Shown here piece after piece: positions 41,577 through 50,404 of a DNA stretch of 64,000 bases. The first letter of the stretch is position 1. Every line of letters starts with the position of its first letter. The DNA lies in NCBI RefSeq assembly GCF_003019815.1, contig NZ_CP027773.1:507001-571000 (forward strand). The letters run 5' to 3'. The notes under the pieces are model-generated. The model did no database searches. It was not told where the DNA came from and saw nothing but the letters and a program-made list of their open reading frames with translations. Source of the DNA: Variovorax sp. PMC12. GTDB lineage: Bacteria > Pseudomonadota > Gammaproteobacteria > Burkholderiales > Burkholderiaceae_C. Position numbers and translations under genes: made by a program.

Positions 41577-44500
41577 GCGGCGCTTCCTCCGCCCGGGGCG
41601 GCGGGCAGCGCGCGGCGCGGCGCGACGCTGCGTACCGGGGCGGTCTGCAAGGGGTTGTCGAGTTCGGGGAACTGCGCCTGGATGCCGCGCAGCCCCGCTA
41701 CGTACTGTGCGCGCTCGGTGATGGCGCCTGTGACGGCCTGCCGCGCGAACACGCGCGCCACGATCCGCGCGATGTCTTCCGAATGCGCCGCCTGTGCCGC
41801 CAGGAACTGCATGACGCGCGCCTTGGCCAGCCGGCCGCGGTTGGCCTGCGACAGCACGCTCAGGAAGTAGGGCTCCAGCCGCGCGAGCACGTCGGGCTTC
41901 TGTCCGGCGGCCGAAGCCAGCCAGTTGGTCACGAACAGCTGCATGCCGGGTGAGGGGTGCTGGCTCAGCTGCAGCATGTAGGTGGTGACGTCGGTCACAT
42001 CGAAATTCGTGGTGAGCAACTCGCGGCCCAGCCGCTGCGCGCCGGCGTCCTTGTGGTCGCACAGGCGCACCAGCAGCGCCGGCGTCCATTGGGGCGCGTT
42101 GCCCTGGGCGCCGAACCACTGGCGGGCCCAGTCGCGGGCATCGTCCCAGCGGCTGTCGAAGATGCGCAGCGCGTCGCCGAGATTCGCGAGCGTTCGTTCC
42201 GGCTGTGCGGCGAGCTGGTCCATGGCCCAGCGGCGCGCGGCGGCGGTGTCGACGAGGCCGAGGCTCGCCGTCTGCAGCACGTCGAAGCCCTGCGGGTCTT
42301 GCTGCGGCAGCAGCCATGCGCCGAGCTGTTGCGCGCCCTTGCTGCGTGCTTCGAGCAGGCGCAGCGTGACGGCGGGCTCGCCCCTGCGCGTGTGCTCGGC
42401 GAGCGGGCCGCGCAGCCATTGCAGCAGGGCATCGAACACGCCCTCGGCGGCTTCGGCGCGGAACAGCTCGTCGCGCAGCATCGGCATCAGCGCCGCGCCG
42501 AACGCCGGATGCTCCGGCAGCAACTGCGCGAGCTTCGGCGCCACGGCCGCGCGAACGAGCGCCATCGGGCTGGCGCAGAAGGCTGCGAACAGCTCGGGCT
42601 GGCCGAGCAGCGTGTCGTCGGGCAGGGCGGTGAAGAGCCGCACGCCGGCGCCGCGCAGGCGCGCATCGTCGGACTGCAGCAGCCGTGTGAGCACGGCCAC
42701 CGGCAGGCCTTGCACCGAGGCCGGGTGCAGCAGCAGCCACTCGGCCGCTGTCGCCACGACCTCGGCTGCGGGGTGATCGAAAAGCGCGAGCAGCTCAGGC
42801 AGCGGCGCCTTGGCCGCCGCGGTGCGCAGCAGGCCCTGCAACGCCCATTGCAGGTTCTCGCAGATGGCGGGCAGCTCGGGCGTATCTGCATCGCTGCCCG
42901 CGAGCCAGGCCAGCAGTTCGACGCACAGCGCATCGAGCGTCGAGAGGTTCGACGCCGCCGCCTGCAACAGCAGCCGCGAGGCACGTCGCACTTCGGCATC
43001 GGCCGAGGTGAGCAGCATCAGCAGCAGGTCGACTTGCTGGCTGTACAGGCCCGGATCGCGCGCGATGCATTCGAGCGCGTAGGCGCGCGCCTCGGCGAGC
43101 GGAGAACGCAGCAGCGCCGGCAGCCATTGCATGGGCGCCGTGCCCGCCGCGATGCGCTGGCGCGCGATGGCGAGCGCGAAGCGCGCGGTGTCGTCCCAGT
43201 TGCTGGCGAGCAGGCTCCACACGGTGGGCGCGTCCAGCGCCTCGCAGAAGGGCTTGTTGTCTTGCAATGCGCGGGCGGCAAAGGCGTGCACCGCGGCGCA
43301 GCGGCCTTGCTGCATCAGCTGCAGCAGGGCTTGCGGATGGCGGTCCCAGCGCTCCGGCCAGGCTTCGGTACGGTCGATGCGCTGCGCGGGCAGCGGGCTG
43401 TGGCGGCGCCAGCGCAGTCCGCCGCGCTGGGCTTCCCATTCGGCGTCGTGGCGGTGCAGCAGCTGCATCAGCACCAGCCAGTTGCTGTAGGGGCCGGTGT
43501 GCCAGCGGCCGGGTTCCTCGCTCCAGCGCGGGTCGCGTTGCTGGCCGGCGGTGCCGGCGTCGGCATCGTCGGCGGCGAGCAGCACGCCCATGGCCAGCTG
43601 CAGCCAGCTTGCCTCATCGGCCGTGCCGGCCAGAGCCAGACGGCGCAGGCTGCGCCAGGTGCGGCGGCGCAGATAGTCGCGCGTGCGGTGGCTGTAGGCC
43701 AGGCGGCTGTCGGGCCGTACGATTTCTTTCGCGATCTCTACATAGCGGCCGTTCGCCATCGCCCAGCGCCCGCCGGAGCGGAATGCCGCGCGCTGTGTTT
43801 CGAGCCGCTGGTGCAGCACGCCGAGCAGTGCGTAGTCGCCCGCAAATTCGGCACCCTTGTAGAGGCGCCGCCATGCGCGGAAGCTGCCGGCCGCGAGCTG
43901 CAGCGTCTGAGCGATCTCGCGCAGCGCGGCGTGCACCAGGCTGTCGGTGGCGGGGCCTTCGAGCAGCGACAGGTCGAACAGCTGCTCGACCCACGCGGCA
44001 AATTTCATTCCGTTCCACAGCGCGCTGTCGGCCAGGTGATCGCGCAGGCGGGGCATGGCTTGTTCAAGCGGCAGCTCCAGCAGCTCGGCCCAGGCGCGGC
44101 GCAGCGCGGCCGGCCAGTCGTCGGCGATGCGCGCCATTTCGCTGGCGCGCTGGTCCTGCGGCCACAGGCTCAATGCGGCCCAGCGTGCCGCGCGCGTGAC
44201 CACGGGCGTGCGGCCGCGCCGGGACAGCTCGCGCATGGCCTCGAACGCACCGCCGTCGCCGCAGCGGCCAATGGCCCAGGCGATGCAGTAGTCGAGCATC
44301 GGCTCGCCGGTCTCTATGAGGTCTATGAGGCGCGGCACCGAGGCGGCCAGCCGGCGTTCGCCGATGCGCCATACCACGCGGCTCTGGCGCACCGGCGGCA
44401 GCAGTCGCCAGGTGTCGGGGTGGAGGCTGGCGAGCAGCACGGCGTCGCCGGGGTGTGCGAGCGCAACGGGGGCAGGCGATGCTGATGGGGCAGTGGCAAG

Positions 44501-44758
44501 TGGGGTGCCCTCGATGGTGTAGCCCTGCGCGATCTGCGCCGCCACGGCCTGCTCGAAGGCGGCGGTGGCGGCATCCAGCGGCAGCGGCGAGGGTGTGTGG
44601 ACGGTTTCCTTCCACTGCTGGCCGTCGCGGCTGGTGCTCACGTGCACCACGTGGCCCGGGGCTTCCGGCAAGGCGAACAGTTCCACCGTGCTGAAGCCGC
44701 TCGCGCCCAGCGCGCCCGGCTTCATGCGGATCAATTTCTCTGAGCGAATGCGCTTCAC
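41573..44758 (-). CDS. Large ARM/HEAT-repeat protein (retron accessory)
   Basis: The 1061-residue, mostly helical protein starts at GTG, with GGGAGG upstream. Repeating helix pairs run through most of its length, for example LLRSPLAEARAYALECIARDPG, LLLMLLTSADAEVRRASRLLLQAAA, LFDHPAAEVVATAAEWLLLHPA and LLQSDDARLRGAGVRLFTAL, typical of ARM/HEAT scaffolds. The first about 80 residues resemble a WGR-like fold ending AAFEQAVAAQIAQGYTIEG. No enzymatic motif is seen. It is the first gene of the retron operon and probably a sensor, scaffold or effector acting with the SWIM protein and RT-msDNA. Confidence 0.82.
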   Translation of the reverse strand: MKRIRSEKLIRMKPGALGASGFSTVELFALPEAPGHVVHVSTSRDGQQWKETVHTPSPLPLDAATAAFEQAVAAQIAQGYTIEGTPLATAPSASPAPVALAHPGDAVLLASLHPDTWRLLPPVRQSRVVWRIGERRLAASVPRLIDLIETGEPMLDYCIAWAIGRCGDGGAFEAMRELSRRGRTPVVTRAARWAALSLWPQDQRASEMARIADDWPAALRRAWAELLELPLEQAMPRLRDHLADSALWNGMKFAAWVEQLFDLSLLEGPATDSLVHAALREIAQTLQLAAGSFRAWRRLYKGAEFAGDYALLGVLHQRLETQRAAFRSGGRWAMANGRYVEIAKEIVRPDSRLAYSHRTRDYLRRRTWRSLRRLALAGTADEASWLQLAMGVLLAADDADAGTAGQQRDPRWSEEPGRWHTGPYSNWLVLMQLLHRHDAEWEAQRGGLRWRRHSPLPAQRIDRTEAWPERWDRHPQALLQLMQQGRCAAVHAFAARALQDNKPFCEALDAPTVWSLLASNWDDTARFALAIARQRIAAGTAPMQWLPALLRSPLAEARAYALECIARDPGLYSQQVDLLLMLLTSADAEVRRASRLLLQAAASNLSTLDALCVELLAWLAGSDADTPELPAICENLQWALQGLLRTAAAKAPLPELLALFDHPAAEVVATAAEWLLLHPASVQGLPVAVLTRLLQSDDARLRGAGVRLFTALPDDTLLGQPELFAAFCASPMALVRAAVAPKLAQLLPEHPAFGAALMPMLRDELFRAEAAEGVFDALLQWLRGPLAEHTRRGEPAVTLRLLEARSKGAQQLGAWLLPQQDPQGFDVLQTASLGLVDTAAARRWAMDQLAAQPERTLANLGDALRIFDSRWDDARDWARQWFGAQGNAPQWTPALLVRLCDHKDAGAQRLGRELLTTNFDVTDVTTYMLQLSQHPSPGMQLFVTNWLASAAGQKPDVLARLEPYFLSVLSQANRGRLAKARVMQFLAAQAAHSEDIARIVARVFARQAVTGAITERAQYVAGLRGIQAQFPELDNPLQTAPVRSVAPRRALPAAPGGGSAA

Positions 44759-44887
44759 GCGGAGGCCTCCCTGCCTTCGGGTTGGATGCTTGTGCTTCTT
44801 GTTCCGCCGAGCATCTTAGCGGGCAGGGGCGCCTGTTGGCCGTGTGTAGCATCGTGCTCGGCAGGCATCTTTTCGAACAGGCAGGCA

Positions 44888-45991
44888 ATGAGCGCGATGG
44901 CGAATACGGAACACTTACAACAATCGAGTTTTCTCTACTTCACGGGCCAGGGCTCGGACAAGGTCTACCAGGTGCACCTGCGCCAGAAGGACGACGGCTG
45001 GGTCGTCGACTACGGCAACGGCCGGCGCGGCGGCACGCTCGCCACGGGCACCAAGACCAGCAGCCCGCTCGCCTATGAGGCCGCGCTGAAGATCTACGAG
45101 AAGGTCGTGAAGGAGAAGACCTCCAAGGGCTACACGCCCGACCAGTCCGGCGCGCTCTACACCTCGACCGAGCTCGCCGGCCGCGTGAGCGGCGAGCTGC
45201 CGCAACTGCCCACGCTGATTGCCGAGGAGCAGCTGGCGCGCTACCTCGACGACCCCGGCTGGGGCCTGCAGGAAAAGGCGGACGGCGAGAACCGCATCCT
45301 GCTGATCGAAGGCGGCACGGTGCGCGGCACCAACCGGCGCGGGCTGTTCGTCGACATACCGCAGGCATGGGTCGGCGCCGCTGACGCGCACGCCGGTCGA
45401 ACGGTGATCGCGGGCGAGCACGTCGGCGATGCTTTCCTGGCCTTCGACCTGCTGGAGATGGCGGGACAGGACCTGCGCGGCGCGCCATTCATCGAGCGCT
45501 TCGGCCATCTGCGGAAGGCCGCGGCGACGGTGCCGTGGATCACGGTGCTCGCGCTCGAACTGAGCGCCGAGGGCAAGCGCCGGCGTGCCGCCGAACTGCT
45601 GGCCGCGCACAGTGAAGGCTATGTGCTGAAGGCGCTCGACGCGCCGTTCGCGGCGGGCCGCAGCAGCGCCAGCCTGAAGTTCAAGTTCAACCAGAGCGCG
45701 ACCTGCGAGGTGCTTCGCGTCAATGCGCAGCGCTCGGTGGCCGTGGGCTTGCGCGACGAGACCGGCGCGATGGTCGATCTCGGCAACGTGACCGTGCCGC
45801 CCGGCGAGGCGCTGCCGGCCGTGGGCACGCTGGTCGAGGTGCGCTACCTGTACCGCTATGCCGGCGGCAAGTTCGAACAGCCCGTCTACAAGGGCCGGCG
45901 GCCCGACATGACACCGGCCGATGCGGTGCTGTCGCAGGTCACGCGCATCAAGGACCGCAGCGCGGCGCTCGAGGAAGACGGCGAAGCCTGA
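44888..45991 (+). CDS. WGR-domain ATP-dependent DNA-ligase-like protein
   Basis: The 367-residue protein has an N-terminal WGR domain (about residues 13-82: SDKVYQVHLRQKDDGWVVDYGNGRRGGT ... KGYTPDQ). A nucleotidyltransferase core follows, with ligase motif I EKADGENR (Lys130), motif Ia/III-like RGTNRRG, AFDLLEM (about 185-191), motif IV EGYVLK (243-248), motif V SLKFKF (262-267) and a small C-terminal beta domain (about 270-335). Lys130 should take AMP from ATP and seal nicks in nucleic acid. It is divergent from the retron operon with 129 bp between starts, so a shared control region and a link to msDNA or damaged DNA are possible but unproven. Confidence 0.82.
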   Translation: MSAMANTEHLQQSSFLYFTGQGSDKVYQVHLRQKDDGWVVDYGNGRRGGTLATGTKTSSPLAYEAALKIYEKVVKEKTSKGYTPDQSGALYTSTELAGRVSGELPQLPTLIAEEQLARYLDDPGWGLQEKADGENRILLIEGGTVRGTNRRGLFVDIPQAWVGAADAHAGRTVIAGEHVGDAFLAFDLLEMAGQDLRGAPFIERFGHLRKAAATVPWITVLALELSAEGKRRRAAELLAAHSEGYVLKALDAPFAAGRSSASLKFKFNQSATCEVLRVNAQRSVAVGLRDETGAMVDLGNVTVPPGEALPAVGTLVEVRYLYRYAGGKFEQPVYKGRRPDMTPADAVLSQVTRIKDRSAALEEDGEA

Positions 45992-45997
45992 CGCGCT

Positions 45998-47434
45998 TCA
46001 GCCGAACGCGGCACGAAGCAGGGCCGCGAGCCGGTTCGCCTCGGCGGCGCTCGCGATGTTGGTGAAGCCCATCAGCAGCCCTTCGTCGCCGGACGCCGCG
46101 ACATGCCGGCCCGACAACGGCTGGCAGTTCAGCCCGGCCTGTTGCGCACGGCGGGCCAGCTCCGCATCGCGATGGCCGAGCCCGTCGAAGCGGGCGATCA
46201 GGTGCATGCCGCCGCTCTTCAAGTCGATGCGCACCGCGTCGCCAAAAGCTTTCAGCAAGGCCGAGGCGAGCATGCTCCGGCGGCGCGCGTACAGCAGCCG
46301 CATCTTCTTCAGGTGGCGCGAGAAATGGCCCTCGCGCATGAAGTCGGCCACGATGGCTTGCATGAGCTGCGGGCTGCCGTTCGAGCCGATGCGCGCTACC
46401 TCCTCGAAGCATGCGCGCAGCGACTCGGGCACCACCAGGTAGCCGAGTGCCAGGCCCGGATACAGCACCTTCGAGAAGCTGCCCGCATACAGCACGCGGT
46501 CGTTGCCGTCCAGGCTCTTGAGCGCCGGCAGCGGCGGACCGGCATAGCGGTATTCGCCGTCGTAGTCGTCCTCGACGATCCAGGCATTGGCCGTGGAGGC
46601 CCATTCGAGCAGCTGCAGCCGCCGTGCCAGCGACATCGACACGCCCAGCGGTGCCTGGTGCGAGGGCGTGACGACGGCCATGCGCGCCTTCGGCGCCTTG
46701 CGCAGCCCGCGCGAGACCACCAGTCCCTCTTCGTCGACCGGCACCGGCACCGCGCGCTGGCCGGTGCGGCGCAGCACTTCATGTGTCGGCGGAAAGCCCG
46801 GGTCTTCGATCCACACGCGGTCGTCCTTCTTGAGCAGCACGTTCGCAACCAGCGCGAGCGAGGCGCGGTAGCCCGGTGTCACCAGCACCTGCGAGGGATG
46901 GCAGGCCACGCCGCGCGACACCTGCAGGTAGGCTGCGATGGCCTCGCGCAACGGCGCGAAGCCCGCGGGCGCGCCGTAGAACATGTCGGCCACGCCCATG
47001 CCCCGCATGCGCCGCGCCGCCAGGCGCGACCACAGCTTGCGCGGGAAGGCATCGAACGAAGGGATGCCGAGTTGCAGCAACGGTGGTTCGCCCGGCTGCA
47101 TGAGTCCGCCGATGGCGACGGGCGCCTCCACGCGCAGGGGTTCGCGCCGCGCCGCATGCTGCACCGGCAGCGACGGCGAGACCACCGTGCCCGCCTGCCC
47201 GCGCGACGAAAGATAGCCTTCGCCCGTCAACTGGCTGAAGGCCGCCTCGACGGTGCCGCGCGCCACGCCCAGTTCGCTGGCCAGGTTGCGCGCCGATGCC
47301 ACGCGGTCGCCGGGGCGCAGCGTGCCTTGCTCGATGGCGTTTCGGTAGCGCTCGTAGATCTGCCGGAACAGGGGCGTGGCCCTGGCGCGGTCGAGCGTCG
47401 GAGTGTTCCTCGATGGTTTCTTGCCGCTTGCCAT
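45998..47434 (-). CDS. MocR-family GntR/aminotransferase regulator (PdxR-like)
   Basis: The 478-residue protein has an N-terminal GntR winged helix (about residues 18-85: PLFRQIYERYRNAIEQGTLRPGDRVASARNLASELGVARGTVEAAFSQL). A linker joins it to a type I aminotransferase fold containing VLVTPGYRASLALVANVLL, EDDYDGEYRYAG and the PLP lysine segment YAGSFSKVLYPGLALGYL (Lys at about 323). MocR proteins sense PLP or aminated ligands and regulate B6 or amino-acid genes; the target is usually divergent. Here the divergent gene is the epimerase (47525). Confidence 0.9.
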   Translation of the reverse strand: MASGKKPSRNTPTLDRARATPLFRQIYERYRNAIEQGTLRPGDRVASARNLASELGVARGTVEAAFSQLTGEGYLSSRGQAGTVVSPSLPVQHAARREPLRVEAPVAIGGLMQPGEPPLLQLGIPSFDAFPRKLWSRLAARRMRGMGVADMFYGAPAGFAPLREAIAAYLQVSRGVACHPSQVLVTPGYRASLALVANVLLKKDDRVWIEDPGFPPTHEVLRRTGQRAVPVPVDEEGLVVSRGLRKAPKARMAVVTPSHQAPLGVSMSLARRLQLLEWASTANAWIVEDDYDGEYRYAGPPLPALKSLDGNDRVLYAGSFSKVLYPGLALGYLVVPESLRACFEEVARIGSNGSPQLMQAIVADFMREGHFSRHLKKMRLLYARRRSMLASALLKAFGDAVRIDLKSGGMHLIARFDGLGHRDAELARRAQQAGLNCQPLSGRHVAASGDEGLLMGFTNIASAAEANRLAALLRAAFG

Positions 47435-47524
47435 GGCCCAGTCGTTTTGTCGATTCTTGGTTCTTTCGGGTGAGGCATCGTAGGCCTAAGCTCGTTCCAT
47501 GAACAGCTTGAAGGAATCGATGCG

Positions 47525-48268
47525 ATGAGCGAGAAAGTTTTTTTGGCGGGCGCGACCGGGGCCGTGGGCACCGCGCTGATTCCGCTGTTGAAGGACGCGG
47601 GCTACGTCGTGTACGGCAGCACGCGGCGCGCCGACCGGGCAGCCGGGTTGGAAGCGCTGGTCGTGCGCCCGGTGGTCGTCGATGTATTCGACGCGACGGC
47701 ATTGACGGCAGCGCTCGCGCGCATCGCGCCGTGGGGCGTGATCCACCAGCTCACCGACTTGCCGAAGGACCTCGATCCGAAGCGCATGGCCGAGGCCGCC
47801 GTGCTCAACGCGCGGGTGCGCACCGAGGGCACGCGCAACCTCGTGGCCGCTGCGGCGGCAGCGGGCGCGAAGAGGCTGGTGGCGCAGAGCATCGCGTGGG
47901 CCTATGCGCCCGGTGCCAAGCCCTTCACCGAAGACATGCCGCTCGATCTCGGCGCGGAGGGTGTGCGCCGCGTCAGCGTCGACGGCGTCGTCGCGCTGGA
48001 GCAGGCGGTACTGGGCGCGCCAGGCATGACGTCCACGGTGCTGCGCTACGGCCAGCTCTATGGTCCGGGCACCTCGACGGCCGAGCCCAAGGGCGCGAGC
48101 CCGCTGCATGTGGAGGCCGCCGCCGTTGCGGCGCTGCTGGCGTTGCAGCGCTCGGAAGGCGGCGTCTTCAACATCGCCGAGGATGGCGATGAAGTCAGCA
48201 GCGAGAAGGCGAAGCGTGCGCTGGGGTGGCGCGCGGATGCCCGGCTGCCGCTGGGGGCGGTGCGGTGA
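47525..48268 (+). CDS. NAD(P)-dependent epimerase/dehydratase-family protein
   Basis: The 247-residue protein is of the extended short-chain dehydrogenase/NmrA type: VFLAGATGAVGTALIPLL (nucleotide loop GATGAVG at about residues 8-14), STRRADR, LVAQSIAWAYAPG and RYGQLYGPGTST. The canonical YxxxK is replaced by a region without an obvious Tyr-Lys pair, so catalysis may differ from sugar epimerases. Substrate unknown. It is divergent from the MocR gene, and its stop overlaps a GTG start at 48265. Confidence 0.8.
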   Translation: MSEKVFLAGATGAVGTALIPLLKDAGYVVYGSTRRADRAAGLEALVVRPVVVDVFDATALTAALARIAPWGVIHQLTDLPKDLDPKRMAEAAVLNARVRTEGTRNLVAAAAAAGAKRLVAQSIAWAYAPGAKPFTEDMPLDLGAEGVRRVSVDGVVALEQAVLGAPGMTSTVLRYGQLYGPGTSTAEPKGASPLHVEAAAVAALLALQRSEGGVFNIAEDGDEVSSEKAKRALGWRADARLPLGAVR

Positions 48269-48411
48269 ATGCGAAGGAGCCTTTGCTGTCGTGGCACCGC
48301 ACGTGCCTCGGCTTCGGCGCGCTGTCCGTCGCCGCCGCAGCCTGGGCGCTGCTGCCGCATGCGGGCAGCAGTCGGCAGTGCGGCTCATCGATGACATCTG
48401 CAGCACGGTGA
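48265..48411 (+). other. Signal-peptide-like short frame preceding the cupin gene
   Basis: A GTG overlapping the epimerase stop opens a 48-residue frame whose hydrophobic run (TCLGFGALSVAAAAWALLPHAG) looks like a signal or anchor segment, then stops at 48409-48411. The cupin coding frame continues immediately in another phase. It may be the original N-terminus of the cupin protein separated by a frameshift, or a small separate peptide. Confidence 0.35.
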
Positions 48412-48419
48412 GCCGGCCA

Positions 48420-48797
48420 ATGTTCGCGTCGGCACCATCGGTGGAAGGCCCGGGCGCCGCCGCGCGGCCCGCCACTTCGGTGAAGGTGATCTCGTGCGAG
48501 CCGCTGCCGCATGTGCCAGGGAAGTCCGTCACCACCGCCATCGTCGACTTTCCGCCGATGGCCTATTCGCCGGCCCATCGCCATCCGGGTTCGGTGACCG
48601 CGATCATTCTCGAAGGCACGGTGCGCTCGCAGCTTGCCGGCACGCCGCCCGGCAACTACCGCCCCGGCGAGACCTTCTTCGAGCCGCCCGGCACGCTGCA
48701 CCTGTTTGCGGAGAACCCCGACCCGGTGAAACACGCGAAGCTGGTGTCGGTGTTCGTGGCCGATGAGAGCTGCGGGCCGCTGGTGCTGCCGCCCTGA
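48420..48797 (+). CDS. Cupin-domain protein
   Basis: About 125 residues from the ATG at 48420 (GTG 48378 or 48408 are alternatives). The conserved cupin motif 1 is YSPAHRHPGSVTAIILEGTVRSQLAG and motif 2 is GETFFEPPGTLHLFAENPD. His ligands (HRH, LHL) and Glu suggest a metal-binding beta-barrel. Homologues I recall carry an N-terminal secretion signal, which here lies in a different frame (48265-48411). The gene may therefore be frameshifted, or may encode a cytoplasmic version. Function unknown. Confidence 0.7.
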   Translation: MFASAPSVEGPGAAARPATSVKVISCEPLPHVPGKSVTTAIVDFPPMAYSPAHRHPGSVTAIILEGTVRSQLAGTPPGNYRPGETFFEPPGTLHLFAENPDPVKHAKLVSVFVADESCGPLVLPP

Positions 48798-48804
48798 CGG
48801 GGGC

Positions 48805-49545
48805 CTATCGCTTCCAGAACTGCCAGCGCGGCGCTTTCGGTTCGGGCGGCGGCTCTGCCGCCGGCGTTGCGCCTTGGGGCAGCAGCGTGCAGGCAACGTT
48901 CGAGATGCGGCCGGATTCATCGAAGCTGATTTCGATGTGCCCCTCGCCCGCGCGCTCGGCCCGGATGGCCGCCGCGGTGCTCGATGTGGCCTCCAGGCCC
49001 TGCTGCCGCAGGAAGTTCGTCGCCATCCGCCTGTGGTTCACGTCGAACTGCGAGATCACCTCCATCAGCACCGTGACCGCGCGTGGCAGCGTCACAGGTG
49101 CCAGTACCTCGCGCGGCACGTCGTCGAGCAGCACGAAGAGGGCGCCGCCGTCGTAGGGCGCGCGGTAGTAGCAGCGCCCGCCTTCGAGGCCGCCGCACGT
49201 CATGGCGATCATGTGGTCGGTGAGGGCATCGTCCAGTTGCAGCGACGCGGAGGTGAAAGCCTCGATCGACTCCGCTTCTCCGCGCTGCCGGATGCGCAGG
49301 GCCGCCTCGGTGTGCTGTTCGGGGATGTTGCTCTGCGCGTTGGCCCAGACCCACAGCCACGTGCCGGGGCCTAAGGCGTGCGTGCCGAGCAGTTGCGCGG
49401 GGTATCGCAGGTCATCGCCGAAACTCAGCACGCCCTTCTGCACGTCGATGCCCCAGGACCTTTCTCCGATGACATCGCCCAGTGCCATCTGTCTGGCCAG
49501 GGCGGAGGCTGCTTGGTCCGAAAAATGATCCTGGAATGTGCTCAC
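48805..49545 (-). CDS. DUF6882-like hypothetical protein
   Basis: The 246-residue cytoplasmic protein contains FGDDLRYPAQLLGTHALGPGTWLWVWANAQSNIPEQ (about residues 42-77), a pattern I associate with DUF6882, and later CYYRAPYDGGALFVLLDDVP. The C-terminal 30 residues are Pro/Ala-rich and end RWQFWKR. No catalytic motif is visible. It is convergent with the cupin gene and lies 30 bp from the DUF2845 gene start side. Confidence 0.7.
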   Translation of the reverse strand: MSTFQDHFSDQAASALARQMALGDVIGERSWGIDVQKGVLSFGDDLRYPAQLLGTHALGPGTWLWVWANAQSNIPEQHTEAALRIRQRGEAESIEAFTSASLQLDDALTDHMIAMTCGGLEGGRCYYRAPYDGGALFVLLDDVPREVLAPVTLPRAVTVLMEVISQFDVNHRRMATNFLRQQGLEATSSTAAAIRAERAGEGHIEISFDESGRISNVACTLLPQGATPAAEPPPEPKAPRWQFWKR

Positions 49546-49575
49546 GTCAGATCCTGTGTTCGTTGATGAAAGCGC

Positions 49576-49935
49576 TCAGCGCACCCGATCCCCGTCGCGC
49601 ACCGATTCCACCGCTCCGTTGTAGAAGCGCACGATGCCCAGGAAGTTGCCCTGGCCGCGGTTGTAGACCCAGTCTTCCATCGGCACGCATTGCTGCGTGA
49701 TCACCTGTTGCGCCGGGCCGCCGGGGTAGGGCGAAAGCACCCAGGCGACTTGCGGGCGCGGCACGCAGACGAATTCCTTGGACATCGGATCGCCGCATTT
49801 CTGCACGACCGAATACTTGGAGTCGCCCACGCCCGAGAGCATGCCGCCGCAGCTCAGCGATTGGGCGGACGCGCCTGCGCCGTGCAGCAGGGCGGCAATA
49901 CCGAAGAGGACGGCGCTCGCGGTGGTGGTGCGCAT
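49576..49935 (-). CDS. DUF2845-family secreted protein
   Basis: The 119-residue protein has a signal peptide (AVLFGIAALLHGAGASAQ, about residues 8-25). The mature part has LSCGGMLSGVGDSKYSVVQKCGDP, the Cys-containing core of DUF2845 proteins, and a C-terminal FYNGAVESVRDGDRVR. This periplasmic family is of unknown function. The start at 49935 is chosen because it begins the signal peptide. Confidence 0.72.
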   Translation of the reverse strand: MRTTTASAVLFGIAALLHGAGASAQSLSCGGMLSGVGDSKYSVVQKCGDPMSKEFVCVPRPQVAWVLSPYPGGPAQQVITQQCVPMEDWVYNRGQGNFLGIVRFYNGAVESVRDGDRVR

Positions 49936-50127
49936 GGGCGGCAAAGAGAAGCAAAAAGGAGGCTGTTCCGGCTCGGACTTTATCCGCTGCTTGAAGTTCT
50001 GGGCCTTTGCGGTAGTGCGGGAAATGTGCGATGGCGGCCGTGATGGATGCGGGGTGGTGGCTGACACGCGGTTTCGCCAAGCGATGCGAGCATCGACGCT
50101 CAAACATCAAACTTGGAGGAACACCCG

Positions 50128-50388
50128 ATGACCAGAAAGATCCTGATCGCGCTTGCAGCATCGCTGACGATGCTTGCCGCCGGCACCGCCAGTGCCCAGA
50201 TCGGCAAGGCCGCCTCCGACGCGACCGACGCCGCCAAGCACAAGATCGACGAGAAGCGCGCGGACAGCGACGCCAAGAAGAGCGGCCCGGTGGGCAAGGC
50301 CGTGAACAACGTCAAGTCGGGCTATCACAAGAACCGCTCGAAGAGCTCGGCCGAGAAGGCGAAGAAGGCGTTGAAGGACGCAGGCTGA
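50128..50388 (+). CDS. Small secreted lysine-rich protein, unknown
   Basis: The 86-residue protein has a clear signal peptide (ILIALAASLTMLAAGTASAQ) and a highly charged, Lys/Ala/Asp-rich mature part (ASDATDAAKHKIDEKRADSDAKKSG ... SSAEKAKKALKDAG), probably helical or disordered. GGAGGAA lies just upstream of the ATG at 50128. It is reminiscent of small stress-related periplasmic proteins of betaproteobacteria, but no family is assigned. Confidence 0.68.
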   Translation: MTRKILIALAASLTMLAAGTASAQIGKAASDATDAAKHKIDEKRADSDAKKSGPVGKAVNNVKSGYHKNRSKSSAEKAKKALKDAG

Positions 50389-50404
50389 GCCTAGGCCAAG
50401 CGGA

